The notes under the pieces are model-generated. The model saw nothing but the letters and a program-made list of their open reading frames with translations. It made no database searches and was not told where the DNA came from. A program made the position numbers and the translations under genes. A stretch of 64,000 bases of DNA from an uncultured beta proteobacterium (GTDB lineage Bacteria; Pseudomonadota; Gammaproteobacteria; Burkholderiales; SG8-41), in assembly GCA_903889565.1 (NCBI GenBank), contig CAISYC010000013.1, forward strand, positions 1-64,000. The letters run 5' to 3'. Position 1 is the stretch's first letter. Every line of letters begins with the position of its first letter. Positions 43,471 through 52,782 of this stretch are shown here, piece after piece.

Positions 43471-44412
43471 CTAGGCGGCGACGGCATCGGCGCCGCGGCT
43501 TTTGACCACGCGGGCGATCGCTTCGCGGCCCCAGTTCGGCGCGATCATCAGAATCAGGTCGTACATGTAATCGCGCAAATAGCTGTCGCGGCGGATCGCG
43601 ACATGGGTGATGGTCGGCGCGAACAGATGTCTTGCGTCGATCGCGCGCAGCCGGCGGTCGCGCGACGGCTCGTAGGCGATCGACGGCAGGATGGCGATGC
43701 CGAGACCCAGTTCGACATAGGTTTTGATGACGTCTGCGTCGATCGCGCTCAGCACGATATTCGGTTCGATGCCGGCCTTGTCGAACGCGGCCAGCACCGC
43801 GGCGCCGCCGGGAAAGCTTTGATCCAGCGTCAGCAACGGGTGAACGGCGAGTTTGGCCAGTGTCAGGCGTTTTTCCTTCAGCAGCGGATGCTTGCTCAGG
43901 GTGATCACGCTGCGCTGCAGGCTGGAGCAGGGCAGGAGTGCAATTGCGCGATTCGGTTCCGGCGGTTCGCTGCTGACGCCGATGTCGGCGTCGCCGGCCG
44001 CGACCCACTGCGCGATCTGCGCGGGGCTGCCCTGGCGCAGCGTCAATTGCACGGCCGGATGACGGCGCATGAAATCCTTGATCACGCCACGCAGCACGTA
44101 GCGCGCGTAAATGTGCGTGGTGGCGACCACCAGACGCTGTTTGCGCTGGTTGAATTCCTCGCCGATGCGGCGCAGGATTTCGGCGTCGCCGAGCATGCGC
44201 CGCGCGACATTCAGGATCGATTGCCCGGCGTCGGTGACGCCGACGATGCGGTTGCCGCGGCGGACCAGAATCTCGACGCCGATCTCGCGCTCGAGCAGCT
44301 GGATCTGCTTGCTGATGCCCGGTTGCGAGGTGTGCAGCGCGGCGGCGGCGCGCGAAATATTGAAGCCCTGTTCGGCGATCCCGCGCAGGTAGCGGAGCTG
44401 GGTCAGGTTCAT
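43471..44412 (-). CDS. LysR-family regulator of the CysB/Cbl subgroup
   Basis: 313 aa from the ATG at 44412. N-terminal winged helix: NISRAAAALHTSQPGISKQI, matching CysB's NVSSTAEGLYTSQPGISKQ region. The effector domain keeps CysB blocks: ATTHIYARYVLRGVIKDF, LRQGSPAQIAQWV, LLPCSSLQRS, DADVIKTYVELGLGI and RDSYLRDYMYDLI. CysB/Cbl proteins sense sulfur status (N-acetylserine, thiosulfate, sulfate/APS) and control sulfur or sulfonate genes. Divergent from the ThDP-enzyme operon, which it probably regulates. Confidence 0.9.
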   Translation of the reverse strand: MNLTQLRYLRGIAEQGFNISRAAAALHTSQPGISKQIQLLEREIGVEILVRRGNRIVGVTDAGQSILNVARRMLGDAEILRRIGEEFNQRKQRLVVATTHIYARYVLRGVIKDFMRRHPAVQLTLRQGSPAQIAQWVAAGDADIGVSSEPPEPNRAIALLPCSSLQRSVITLSKHPLLKEKRLTLAKLAVHPLLTLDQSFPGGAAVLAAFDKAGIEPNIVLSAIDADVIKTYVELGLGIAILPSIAYEPSRDRRLRAIDARHLFAPTITHVAIRRDSYLRDYMYDLILMIAPNWGREAIARVVKSRGADAVAA

Positions 44413-44419
44413 CTTTAAC

Positions 44420-44436
44420 GATAAGCAATGGTTATC
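44420..44436. promoter_or_regulatory. LysR-type palindrome GATAA-N7-TTATC
   Basis: Perfect 5-bp arms and an embedded T-N11-A, 8-24 bp upstream of the CysB-like ATG in the 178-bp divergent gap. Position suits autorepression or activation of the ThDP operon. Confidence 0.55.
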
Positions 44437-44590
44437 AAACAATATCGAAAGATTCTTTTATCACATACTTGTGCGAGGGGTAAACTGACACCCAACCATG
44501 CGGGACGTGCCGGAACCGGGCGTCCCCCGATGTGGGTACAAGCGAAGGGCGTAGCCCTGCGCACAATCGATCCAGAGGAGGAATCCAGCA

Positions 44591-46297
44591 ATGCCGAAAA
44601 TGACAGGCTCGCGGCTGTTCGCCGAAATGATGCAGGGGTATGGCGTTTCGCACATCTTCTTTGTGCCCGCCTTCATGTTGAAGGCCTTCGCCGAAATGGA
44701 AGACATGCCGATTGCGCGCGTGATGGTGCACGGCGAAAAGGCCGCCGCCTACATGGCCGACGGTTACGCGCGCGCCAGCGGCAAACCGGGCGTCTGCATG
44801 GCGCAGATGATCGGCGCCTCCAACCTTGCCGCGGGTATCCGCGATGCCTATATGGCCGGCGCGCCCGTAATCGCCATCACCGGCGGTCCGACCCCGGTAT
44901 CGCGCTACAAACATGCTTATCAGGAAGTCGATGACGTCACCCAGTTCGATCCGCTGACCAAAATGAATGCGCAGGTCGATGTGGTCACGCGCATGCCTGA
45001 TCTGATTCGCCAGGCCTTCCGCGTCGCCACCACCGGCGCGCCGGGCCCGGTGCATTTGCGCATCCAGAGCCACCTTGGCCAGATTACGGAAGCCGAAGCT
45101 GAACTCGATCCGCTGGTCGAGACAATTTATAAACAAGCGCCGGCGCATCGCCCGGAGCCGGAAATGCAGCGTGTGAAAGACGCATTGGCCGCCTTGCTGG
45201 CGGCGCAGCGCCCGGTGATCGTCGCTGGCGGCGGCGTCATGCGCTCCGACGCCGCAGGCGAAATTGTCGAACTCGCCGAGAAACTGGGCATTCCGGTCGC
45301 CACTTCGCTCAACGCGAAGGCGGCAATGGTCGACAACCATCCGCTCAACGTCGGTGTGCCCGGTGCCTATTCGCGTGATTGCGCCAACAAAACGTTGCTC
45401 GAAGCGGATCTGGTGCTGTTTGTCGGCAGCCATACCGGCGGCCAGGTTACCAACAACTGGATGTTCCCGCCGGTCGGCACCAAGGTCGTGCAGATCGACA
45501 TCGATCCGAACGAGCTCGGTCGCAACTATCCGAACCTGGTGTCGGTGCTTGGCGATGCGAAGACGACGCTGCGCCATCTGATCAATCTCGCGCCGAAACG
45601 TCCGGATGCGACGGCATCGTGGGTCAAGCATGCGCAAGGATTGGTTGCTGCCTGGCGCGGTGAAACATCGGAAATGCGCAATGCCGATGTGTCGCCGATC
45701 CGCCCCGAGCGCATCTGCAAAGAAATCTCGGAAGGACTGCCGCCGAATGGCGTAGTGGTGTCCGACACCGGTCACGCCGGCATCTGGACGACTCGCTATA
45801 TCGAATTCAAACATGCAACGCAGCGCTATTTCCGCACCGCCGGTTCGCTGGGCTGGGGTTTCCCCGCGACGCTGGGCGTCAAATGCGCAATGCCGGATCG
45901 TCCGGTGGTGTGTTTCACCGGTGACGGCGGTTTCTATTACCACATTGCCGAACTCGAAACGGCACGCCGTCATAACATCAATGCGGTGATTGTGGTCAAC
46001 AACAATTCGGCGCTGAATCAGGAAATCAATCTGAACAACGCCGCCTACGGTGGCAAGCAGCGCGGGCGCGCCGAGGAGATGTGGAAATTCCCGGACGTCA
46101 ATTTCGCCAAGATCGCCGAAGGCTTCGGCTGCGTCGGCATCCGTGTCGAGAAGGCGAGCGATCTGGCCGGCGCGATCAAGAGCGGCATTGCCATGAACAA
46201 GCCGGTGGTGATCGATGTCGTCAGCGACATGTACGCGATTGCGCCGCATCCGTGGACACCGGTGGCGCGCGACTTCCACTCGTATCAAAAGGGTTAA
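44591..46297 (+). CDS. ThDP-dependent enzyme, acetolactate synthase/benzoylformate decarboxylase-like (paralogue 1)
   Basis: 568 aa three-domain ThDP enzyme. Catalytic Glu49 in HGEKAAAYMADGYARA; central domain RPVIVAGGGV and FVGSHTGGQV; C-terminal ThDP/Mg motif GDGGFYYHIAELETAR ending INAVIVVNNN near residue 444. Decarboxylates or ligates 2-keto acids; cannot be assigned to a known reaction. No FAD-binding signature is evident to me. Strong GAGGAGG SD. First gene of the array, divergent from the CysB-like regulator. Confidence 0.88.
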   Translation: MPKMTGSRLFAEMMQGYGVSHIFFVPAFMLKAFAEMEDMPIARVMVHGEKAAAYMADGYARASGKPGVCMAQMIGASNLAAGIRDAYMAGAPVIAITGGPTPVSRYKHAYQEVDDVTQFDPLTKMNAQVDVVTRMPDLIRQAFRVATTGAPGPVHLRIQSHLGQITEAEAELDPLVETIYKQAPAHRPEPEMQRVKDALAALLAAQRPVIVAGGGVMRSDAAGEIVELAEKLGIPVATSLNAKAAMVDNHPLNVGVPGAYSRDCANKTLLEADLVLFVGSHTGGQVTNNWMFPPVGTKVVQIDIDPNELGRNYPNLVSVLGDAKTTLRHLINLAPKRPDATASWVKHAQGLVAAWRGETSEMRNADVSPIRPERICKEISEGLPPNGVVVSDTGHAGIWTTRYIEFKHATQRYFRTAGSLGWGFPATLGVKCAMPDRPVVCFTGDGGFYYHIAELETARRHNINAVIVVNNNSALNQEINLNNAAYGGKQRGRAEEMWKFPDVNFAKIAEGFGCVGIRVEKASDLAGAIKSGIAMNKPVVIDVVSDMYAIAPHPWTPVARDFHSYQKG

Positions 46298-46377
46298 GCA
46301 AAAAGCGAAGGCTAGTTGGCACGGGGCGGCTCGCGGAAGTTTTCGCGGCCGCTACCGGCATTTTCAAGGACACTGAA

Positions 46378-48072
46378 ATGGCAAAAAAAACCGGGGCGCG
46401 TTATTTCGCCGAGACGCTGCAGGACTGCGGCGTCTCGCATGTGTTTTTCGTGCCGGCGATTTTGTTGAATGCGCTGGCCGAAATGGAAACGCTGGGTATT
46501 CGCCGTATCATGGTGCACGGCGAAAAGGCGGCCGCCTACATGGCCGACGGCTATGCGCGCGCCTCGAACAAGCCGGGCGTCTGTTTCGGTCAGCATATCG
46601 GCGGCTCCAATCTTGCCGCGGGCCTGCGCGATGCGTTCATGGCGCGCTCGCCGGTGATCGCATTTTCCGGCGGCCCGTCGCCGGCCTCGCGTTACCGCAA
46701 CGCCTATCAGGAAATCGAGGACTTCTCGCAATACGATGCGACGACCAAGATGAATGTGCGCGTTGAAGATCCGACGCGTCTGCCCGATCTGTTGCAGCGC
46801 GCGTTCCGCGAAGCCACCACCGGCGCGCCGGGGCCGGTGCATCTTGAATTGCGTCAGCACCATGGCGACGTCACGCTGGTCGAAGGCGAATATGCGGCCA
46901 GGGTTGAAGCCAAATATAAAACGGTGCCGCCATATCGCACACCGTCGGACCCGGCTGCGGTTGCCGAAGCGCTGAAGTTGCTCGCGGCAGCCGAACGTCC
47001 GGTGATTGTCGCCGGCGGCGGCGTGACCTGGTCGGAGGCGCAGGCGGAAGTATTGGCGCTGGCGGAGAAGTTGCAGATTCCGCTGGCGACTTCGCTCAAC
47101 GCCAAAGGCACCATCCTCGACAATCATCCGCTCGCGCTCGGCGTGATCGGTTTGTATTCGCGCGCCTGCGCCAATAAGGCGGTGGCCGAAGCGGACCTCG
47201 TGTTCTTTATCGGCAGCCAGACCGGCGGACAGGTGACGACGAATTGGAAGGTGCCGAAGTTCGGCACGCCGGTGATCCATCTCGATATCGATGCGCGCGA
47301 GATTGGCCGCAATTACGACACCAAGGTCGGATTGCTCGGCGACGCGCGCACGGTATTGCGCCAGATGCTCGAACAGGCGGATAGCGTCAAGCCGGTCAAG
47401 CGCGACGCATGGCTCGCACGCACACGCGCACTGGTCGCCGAATGGAAGCAGTCGTTTGCAGAACTATACGCGTCGGACGCTTTGCCGATGCGGCCCGAGC
47501 GTTTGTGCAAGGAAATCTCCAAAGCCCTGCCGGAAAACGGCATCGTGGTTTCCGACACCGGGCACTCCGGCATCTGGACCGGTGCGTTGATCGAATTCGA
47601 TAAGAAGGGGCAGCGCCTGATCCGCTGTGCGGGTTCGCTCGGATGGGGGTTGCCCGGCGCGATCGGCGTCAAATGCGCGCAACCGGATCGCACCGTGGTG
47701 TGCTTCGCCGGCGACGGCGGCGTTTATTACCACATGGCCGAATTGGAAACCGCTGCGCGCTACGGCATCAACATCGTGCTGGTGGTGAACAACAACAGCG
47801 CGCTCAATCAGGAAATTCCGCTGGTCAACGGCGCCTACAAGGGCCTGCCCAACGATAAGAGCCGCGACATTTGGGGCTTCCTCGACGTCAACTTCGCGAA
47901 AATCGCCGAGAACATGGGTTGCGTCGGCATTCGTGTCGAAAAGCCGGCCGATCTGCCGGCAGCATTCGCCAAAGCTTTCGCCGCCGGCAAGCCGGTGGTG
48001 ATCGATGTCGTGACCGACGAAAAGGCGATGGCGCCGACGGCGTGGACGGGCGGCGGAGGCGCCGGGCACTAG
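46378..48072 (+). CDS. ThDP-dependent enzyme, acetolactate synthase-like (paralogue 2)
   Basis: 564 aa, start MAKKTGARYFAETL. Same motifs as its neighbour: HGEKAAAYMADGYARA, FIGSQTGGQV, GDGGVYYHMAELETAA and IVLVVNNNSALNQEI. Clearly a tandem duplicate of the preceding gene (80-bp gap). The C-terminus differs (AWTGGGGAGH), more like the third copy at 51067. Same operon probable. Confidence 0.88.
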   Translation: MAKKTGARYFAETLQDCGVSHVFFVPAILLNALAEMETLGIRRIMVHGEKAAAYMADGYARASNKPGVCFGQHIGGSNLAAGLRDAFMARSPVIAFSGGPSPASRYRNAYQEIEDFSQYDATTKMNVRVEDPTRLPDLLQRAFREATTGAPGPVHLELRQHHGDVTLVEGEYAARVEAKYKTVPPYRTPSDPAAVAEALKLLAAAERPVIVAGGGVTWSEAQAEVLALAEKLQIPLATSLNAKGTILDNHPLALGVIGLYSRACANKAVAEADLVFFIGSQTGGQVTTNWKVPKFGTPVIHLDIDAREIGRNYDTKVGLLGDARTVLRQMLEQADSVKPVKRDAWLARTRALVAEWKQSFAELYASDALPMRPERLCKEISKALPENGIVVSDTGHSGIWTGALIEFDKKGQRLIRCAGSLGWGLPGAIGVKCAQPDRTVVCFAGDGGVYYHMAELETAARYGINIVLVVNNNSALNQEIPLVNGAYKGLPNDKSRDIWGFLDVNFAKIAENMGCVGIRVEKPADLPAAFAKAFAAGKPVVIDVVTDEKAMAPTAWTGGGGAGH

Positions 48073-48077
48073 ATCAA

Positions 48078-48196
48078 TGGGAATTCCCTCCCCCTCGACG
48101 GGGGAGGATTAGGGTGGGGATGTAGTTAAGAAGCGACCTGAGAGTGGCGTCAATCACCCCCATCCCTGCCTTCCCCCGTCAAGGCGAAGGAGTTTG
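48078..48196. repeat. Inverted G/C-rich intergenic repeat element
   Basis: CCTCCCCCTCGACGGGGGAGG is followed by ATTAGGGTGGGGATG, and then near-inverse copies CACCCCCATCCCTGCC and TTCCCCCGTCAAGGCGAAGG. The two halves face each other, as in dispersed palindromic elements common in betaproteobacterial intergenic DNA. It lies between a ThDP gene and a Bug gene. Confidence 0.55.
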
Positions 48197-48222
48197 TCTG
48201 AACGCGCATATGGAGGAGTGCC

Positions 48223-49188
48223 ATGAGGCAGATGTTTAAACGCGGACTCGTCGTATTGCCGGCGGCACTGATGTGCATCGGCATGACGGTCTTCGCGCAA
48301 ACCTTTCCCGACAAGCCGATCCGCCTGATCGTCGGCCCCGGCCCCGACGTGCTGGCACGCCTCGTCGGCAGCAAAATGTCCGACAGTTGGGGCCAGCAGG
48401 TGGTGGTCGATCAGCGCCCGGGTGCCGGCGGCTTGATTGCCGCGGATCTGGTGTCGAAATCGCAGCCCGACGGCTACACGCTGTTGCTGACCACAGGCGC
48501 TTACACCATCAATCACACGCTGTATCCGAAGGCGCCGTATAACCTCGTCAACGATTTCGCGCCGGTCAGTTTGCTGGCGTCGATTTCATTTCTGGTCATC
48601 GTGCCGCCATCGCTGCCGGCGAAAAGCCTGCAGGAACTGATTGCGCTGGCCAAGGCCAAGCCGGGCACGCTCAACTGTGCGCATTCGGGGCCGGGCACCA
48701 CTGCGCATCTGGGTTGCGAAATGCTCAAATCGGTCGCGAAAATCGATATCGTGTCGATTCCATACAAAGGCACGGTGCCGGCGATCATCGATGTCGTTGC
48801 CGGTCAGGCGCAGCTGATGTTCGCGGTGATGCAGGGCGGTTTGCCGCAGGTGAAGGCGGGCAAACTGCGCGCGGTCGCCATCACCGGCAGGAAACGTCAT
48901 CCGTCGATCCCCGATGTGCCGACCATCACCGAGGCTGGATACGGCGGCGCCGATTTCGTGACATGGAACGGAATCCACATTCCGGTGAAAACGCCGAAAC
49001 CCGTCGTCGCGAAACTTAACGCCGAATTCGATCGCATACTAAAACTGCAGGACGTGAAGGATCGCATGTTCGAACTGGGACTCGATCCGGTCGGGGGCAG
49101 CGCGGAATCGTTCGGCGATTTCGTCCGCGAAGACATCGCGCGCTGGGCGAAAGTGATCAAGGAAGCCGGCGTCAAAGCCGAGCAATAG
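48223..49188 (+). CDS. Bug/TctC-family binding protein with shortened ligand loop
   Basis: 321 aa. Signal peptide MRQMFKRGLVVLPAALMCIG then MTVFA; mature FPDKPIRLIVGPGPDVLARL. The usual PxxPGGxxD loop is shortened to GPGPD, a feature shared with the Bug protein at 57599. Other motifs: VDQRPGAGGLIA, GYTLLLTT, SIPYKGTVPA. SD AGGAG precedes an ATG close by. Lies between ThDP and cupin genes, so it probably serves that pathway. Confidence 0.88.
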   Translation: MRQMFKRGLVVLPAALMCIGMTVFAQTFPDKPIRLIVGPGPDVLARLVGSKMSDSWGQQVVVDQRPGAGGLIAADLVSKSQPDGYTLLLTTGAYTINHTLYPKAPYNLVNDFAPVSLLASISFLVIVPPSLPAKSLQELIALAKAKPGTLNCAHSGPGTTAHLGCEMLKSVAKIDIVSIPYKGTVPAIIDVVAGQAQLMFAVMQGGLPQVKAGKLRAVAITGRKRHPSIPDVPTITEAGYGGADFVTWNGIHIPVKTPKPVVAKLNAEFDRILKLQDVKDRMFELGLDPVGGSAESFGDFVREDIARWAKVIKEAGVKAEQ

Positions 49189-49209
49189 CGTAGGCAATTA
49201 TTACGGAGC

Positions 49210-49884
49210 ATGGATATGGCAGAGACCGGCGGTTACACCATCGTGCGCAAGGCCGACATCCCGTGGGAAGACCGCAAGAACGTTGACGGCTGGCCGAGTC
49301 GCGCCGGCATGTACTACGACGACCGCGACAACGAATTGTGCATGCGCCTGATCGATTATCCGGTCGGCTCGGTGGAGCCGCGTCACACCCATCCCGGTGC
49401 GCATGCGACGACGCTGCTGAAACACAGCGCAGTGGTCGACGGCATCAAACTGAAACCGCTCGACGTCGTGTTGGGGCCAAGCAACGAGCCGCACGGCCCG
49501 CTGGATTACCGCGACAGCTGCCAGTTGTTCAGCGTGTTCGTCGGCAGCTTTTATCACAGCGAAGTCGAAAAGCTCGGCACGGAAAAGCATTACCGCCTGA
49601 TCCAGTCGGAGCAGATTGCGTGGACGCCGGCCGGCACCGGCATCGAGGAAAAGATTTTGGTCGATCGCGGGGTCGGCAGGCTGCTGCTGAAGGCCGTGCG
49701 TTTTGCGCCGAGCGCCACCTTCACGAAGCCGCCGATGATCTGTGCACTGATCGTTTTCGGCAACGCAGAGATCGCCGGCGAGAAGCTCGGCGAGTGGGAT
49801 TTCATCTACGCGAATCGCGGCACCGAACACGCGCCCATACGATTTCCTGAAGGCGCCACCTTGCTGACGGTGGCGCTGCAGTAA
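49210..49884 (+). CDS. Cupin-domain protein (two-domain, bicupin-like)
   Basis: 224 aa. Two cupin-like halves: PRHTHPGAHATTLLKHSAV (HxH metal-ligand pair near residue 60) and, near residue 160-215, KAVRFAPSATFTKPP with YANRGTEHAPIRFPEG. Possibly an isomerase, dioxygenase or decarboxylase accessory. Starts 22 bp after the Bug gene; followed by two further cupins in the same direction. Confidence 0.75.
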   Translation: MDMAETGGYTIVRKADIPWEDRKNVDGWPSRAGMYYDDRDNELCMRLIDYPVGSVEPRHTHPGAHATTLLKHSAVVDGIKLKPLDVVLGPSNEPHGPLDYRDSCQLFSVFVGSFYHSEVEKLGTEKHYRLIQSEQIAWTPAGTGIEEKILVDRGVGRLLLKAVRFAPSATFTKPPMICALIVFGNAEIAGEKLGEWDFIYANRGTEHAPIRFPEGATLLTVALQ

Positions 49885-49908
49885 TCAATCAACAGGAGGC
49901 TTGCAAAC

Positions 49909-50469
49909 ATGAACGACGGAATCAAACCGGTCCGCCGCGTGGTGACCGGGGTCGATGCGCAGGGCCGCTCGAAAGTGCTGATCGACAGCGCCGCGCCCGG
50001 CGTCAAGGCCAACACCTTCAAGAAGGGCACCGGCATGACCGACATCTGGCTGTGGGACAAATGTCCCGCGCCGCTGTCGGGCGATCGCGATGACGGCAAT
50101 GTCGAGTTTCACTTCGAGCCACCGGATACCGGTGGCCGCCTGCGCATCGTGCAGTCCGACTGCAAACCGCCGGTCTACGACGCCGGCACCGACAAATACA
50201 TCACCGCCGAACATGCGCCGAACAAAACCCCGGGCGGCACCTGGGAGCGCGGCAAGCAGAATCTATACACCACGCGCATACACAAATCGGAGACGGTCGA
50301 CTACGGCATCATGCTGTGGGGCGAGCGCGTGCTGGTGACCGATGCAGGCGAACACGTGCTGACGCCCGGTGACGTGGTGGTGCAGGTTGGCAGCTGGCAC
50401 CAGTGGTCGGACCGCAATATCGGCAGCCAGATGGCGTTTGTCATGATGGCCGCGCCGCTCGACGAATAA
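49909..50469 (+). CDS. Cupin-domain protein (paralogue A)
   Basis: 186 aa. The C-terminal cupin barrel is visible as ETVDYGIMLWGERVLVTDAG followed by LTPGDVVVQVGSWHQWSDRN, with His at the usual second-motif position. The N-terminal part PVRRVVTGVDAQGRSKVLID parallels the next gene's PVRRIVVVDENDKSKALCDG, so the two are duplicates. Metal-dependent small-molecule enzyme or sensor; unknown substrate. Confidence 0.8.
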   Translation: MNDGIKPVRRVVTGVDAQGRSKVLIDSAAPGVKANTFKKGTGMTDIWLWDKCPAPLSGDRDDGNVEFHFEPPDTGGRLRIVQSDCKPPVYDAGTDKYITAEHAPNKTPGGTWERGKQNLYTTRIHKSETVDYGIMLWGERVLVTDAGEHVLTPGDVVVQVGSWHQWSDRNIGSQMAFVMMAAPLDE

Positions 50470-50479
50470 GGACTTTGAA

Positions 50480-51025
50480 ATGACCAAACCTGTAAGACGC
50501 ATAGTCGTCGTCGACGAAAACGACAAATCCAAAGCGCTGTGCGACGGCCCCTCGCCGGATGTGCGCACAGATCCCGCACGCCCCGGTTTCAGTTCGACGC
50601 GCATCTGGGTGACCGATCGTACGCCGGCCCGCATCAAGGGCGTGACCGAGACGCTGCATCTGGCGCATACGCTGGAACCGCCGCCCGGCGGCTCGGTGTG
50701 TCGTGTCATGACCTTTCCGCCAGATGACGCCTACAAGGGCAAGGTCGGCGCGAAGGAAGTGCAGGCCTATTTTGCAGCGATGGGTTCGCCCGCCGCCTCG
50801 ACCTATTCGTCGAGTGCGCCCCATCCCTATATGCAAAAAACGCGCACGCTCGATTTTGCTTTGGTGATCGAAGGCGAGATCACATTGGTGCTCGATCTCG
50901 AAGAGGTCAAGCTGAAGGCGGGCGACACGGTGGTTCTGCGCGGCGTCAACCACGCGTGGAGCAATCGCTCGACGAATCCGTGCACGGTTGCCTTTTCATC
51001 GCACGACGGCTATTTTGGCCAGTAA
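50480..51025 (+). CDS. Cupin-domain protein (paralogue B)
   Basis: 181 aa. Cupin motif: TLDFALVIEGEITLVLDLEE then LKAGDTVVLRGVNHAWSNRS. Tandem paralogue of the preceding cupin (10-bp gap). Followed after 41 bp by the third ThDP enzyme, consistent with one long operon. Confidence 0.8.
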   Translation: MTKPVRRIVVVDENDKSKALCDGPSPDVRTDPARPGFSSTRIWVTDRTPARIKGVTETLHLAHTLEPPPGGSVCRVMTFPPDDAYKGKVGAKEVQAYFAAMGSPAASTYSSSAPHPYMQKTRTLDFALVIEGEITLVLDLEEVKLKAGDTVVLRGVNHAWSNRSTNPCTVAFSSHDGYFGQ

Positions 51026-51066
51026 CCGCTGGCCTGAAAAAAGCGATTTTGAAAGAGGGGAGTTTC

Positions 51067-52755
51067 ATGCCTAAGATGACCGGTATGCGTTTTGTCGCCG
51101 AAGCGATTCGCGGCTACGGCGTCACGCATGTGTTCTACGTGCCGCAGATGCTGCTCGAAACCCTGGTGGAAATGGAAGGCTGGGGCATCAAGCGCGTGAT
51201 GACGCACGGCGAAAAGGCCGCCGCCTACATGGCCGACGGTTACGCCCGCGCCGCGCTGAAGCCCGGCGTTTGCATGGCCCAGCATGTCGGTGGTTCAAAT
51301 CTGGCGGCCGGTCTCAAGGACGCCTATCTCGCATGCTCGCCGGTGATCGCGCTGACCGGCGGCCCGGCGCCGCTGGCACGCCATCGTCACGCCTATCAGG
51401 AAATCGAGGACTACACGCAGTTCGAGCATACGACCAAGTTCAACGCGCACGTCGATGCCGTTGATCGTTTGCCCGATTTGATGCGGCAGGCTTTCCGTGA
51501 AGCAACTACCGGTTGTCCCGGTCCCGCACATCTGGAAATGCGCGGCCACCATGCGGAGGTTGCGCACGCCGAGGCCGATCTCAATCTGATCGTCGAAGAC
51601 CGCTATAAACAGATTCCGCCGTTCCGGCCGTCAGGCGATCCGGCTGCGGTGGAGGCCGCGATCAAATTGCTGGATTCCGCCGAGCGTCCGATCATCGTTG
51701 CCGGCGGCGGCGTGGTGTGGTCGCGCGCGGAAGCGGACGTCGTTGCGCTGGCCGAGAAGCTGTCGATACCGGTGGCGACCTCGCTCAACGGCAAAGGCAC
51801 GATTCTTGATACGCATGCCTTGTCAGTCGGTGTGGTCGGCACATATTCGCGCACCAGTGCCAACAAATCGGTCGGCGAGGCCGATCTGGTGTTTTTCATC
51901 GGCAGCCACACCGGCGGGCAGGTCACGGCGCGCTGGCAGTTGCCGAAAATCGGCACGCGTGTGATGCATCTCGATATCGATGCGTCCGAAATCGGCCGCA
52001 ACTATCCGACCGAACTCGCCTTGCTCGGCGATGCGAAAACGGTGTTGCAACAGATGCTCGCGGCCGGCGGCGGCAAAAACAAACACGCGGCATGGCTCGA
52101 TCGCGTGAATGTGCTGAAGAAGGAATTCCGCGATGCGGTGGCGGAGAACGTCAATTCCGACGCGGTGCCGATGCGACCGGAGCGCGTCTGCCGCGAGATC
52201 ACCGAGGCGCTGCCGGAAAACGGCATCGTCGTTTGCGACACCGGCCACTCCGGCATCTGGGCCGGCACCATGATCGATTTCACCAAACCGGGCCAGCGTT
52301 TGATCCGTTGCGCGGGCTCGCTGGGCTGGGGCTTTCCCGGCGCGCTCGGCGTGAAGTGCGGCGTGCCGGATCGCACCGTGATCTGTTTCTCCGGTGACGG
52401 TGGTTTCTACTATCACCTCGCCGAGCTCGAAACGGCGGCGCGTTACGGTATCAACCTCATCGTCGTCGTCAACAATAACGCTGCGCTCAATCAGGAAATT
52501 CCGCATTTCGATAAAGCCTATGGCGGCGATCCGCAGGAACGCGGTCATGAAATGTGGGGCTTCAACAAGATGAATTTTGCAAAGGTTGCAGAGTCGCTTG
52601 GCGTGATGGGCATCCGCGCCGAGACGCCGGCCGAAGTGAAGGCGGCGCTGGCAACGGCGCTGAAGGCGAACAAGCCGGTCGTGATCGACGCCGTTACTTA
52701 TCACCGTGCCTTCGCGCCGAAAACCTGGACCGGTGCGCCGGTCGCCGGACATTAA
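51067..52755 (+). CDS. ThDP-dependent enzyme, acetolactate synthase-like (paralogue 3)
   Basis: 562 aa, start MPKMTGMRFVAEAIRGYG, preceded by GAGGGGAG. Motifs as in paralogues 1 and 2: HGEKAAAYMADGYARA, FIGSHTGGQV, GDGGFYYHLAELETAA, INLIVVVNNNAALNQEI. Ends APVAGH, similar to paralogue 2. Separated from the first two copies by a Bug gene and three cupins, so the duplication was followed by insertion or shuffling. Confidence 0.88.
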   Translation: MPKMTGMRFVAEAIRGYGVTHVFYVPQMLLETLVEMEGWGIKRVMTHGEKAAAYMADGYARAALKPGVCMAQHVGGSNLAAGLKDAYLACSPVIALTGGPAPLARHRHAYQEIEDYTQFEHTTKFNAHVDAVDRLPDLMRQAFREATTGCPGPAHLEMRGHHAEVAHAEADLNLIVEDRYKQIPPFRPSGDPAAVEAAIKLLDSAERPIIVAGGGVVWSRAEADVVALAEKLSIPVATSLNGKGTILDTHALSVGVVGTYSRTSANKSVGEADLVFFIGSHTGGQVTARWQLPKIGTRVMHLDIDASEIGRNYPTELALLGDAKTVLQQMLAAGGGKNKHAAWLDRVNVLKKEFRDAVAENVNSDAVPMRPERVCREITEALPENGIVVCDTGHSGIWAGTMIDFTKPGQRLIRCAGSLGWGFPGALGVKCGVPDRTVICFSGDGGFYYHLAELETAARYGINLIVVVNNNAALNQEIPHFDKAYGGDPQERGHEMWGFNKMNFAKVAESLGVMGIRAETPAEVKAALATALKANKPVVIDAVTYHRAFAPKTWTGAPVAGH

Positions 52756-52782
52756 TCAACGTTCAGTTCAGGACAGCTAATC

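Noticed and set aside
42677-44428. A 583-codon open frame on the minus strand through the Bug and LysR genes
   Set aside because: It overlaps two real genes in another frame, shows Arg/Pro/Ala-rich shadow composition and has no family motif.
44435-46288. A 617-codon open frame on the minus strand opposite the first ThDP enzyme
   Set aside because: It mirrors a highly conserved plus-strand enzyme, has no recognisable domain and has His/Arg/Asp-rich composition typical of antisense frames in GC-rich DNA.
48078-48196. A CRISPR-like array between ThDP paralogue 2 and the Bug gene
   Set aside because: Only one pair of facing inverted copies and no regular direct repeats or spacers; fits a dispersed palindromic element.
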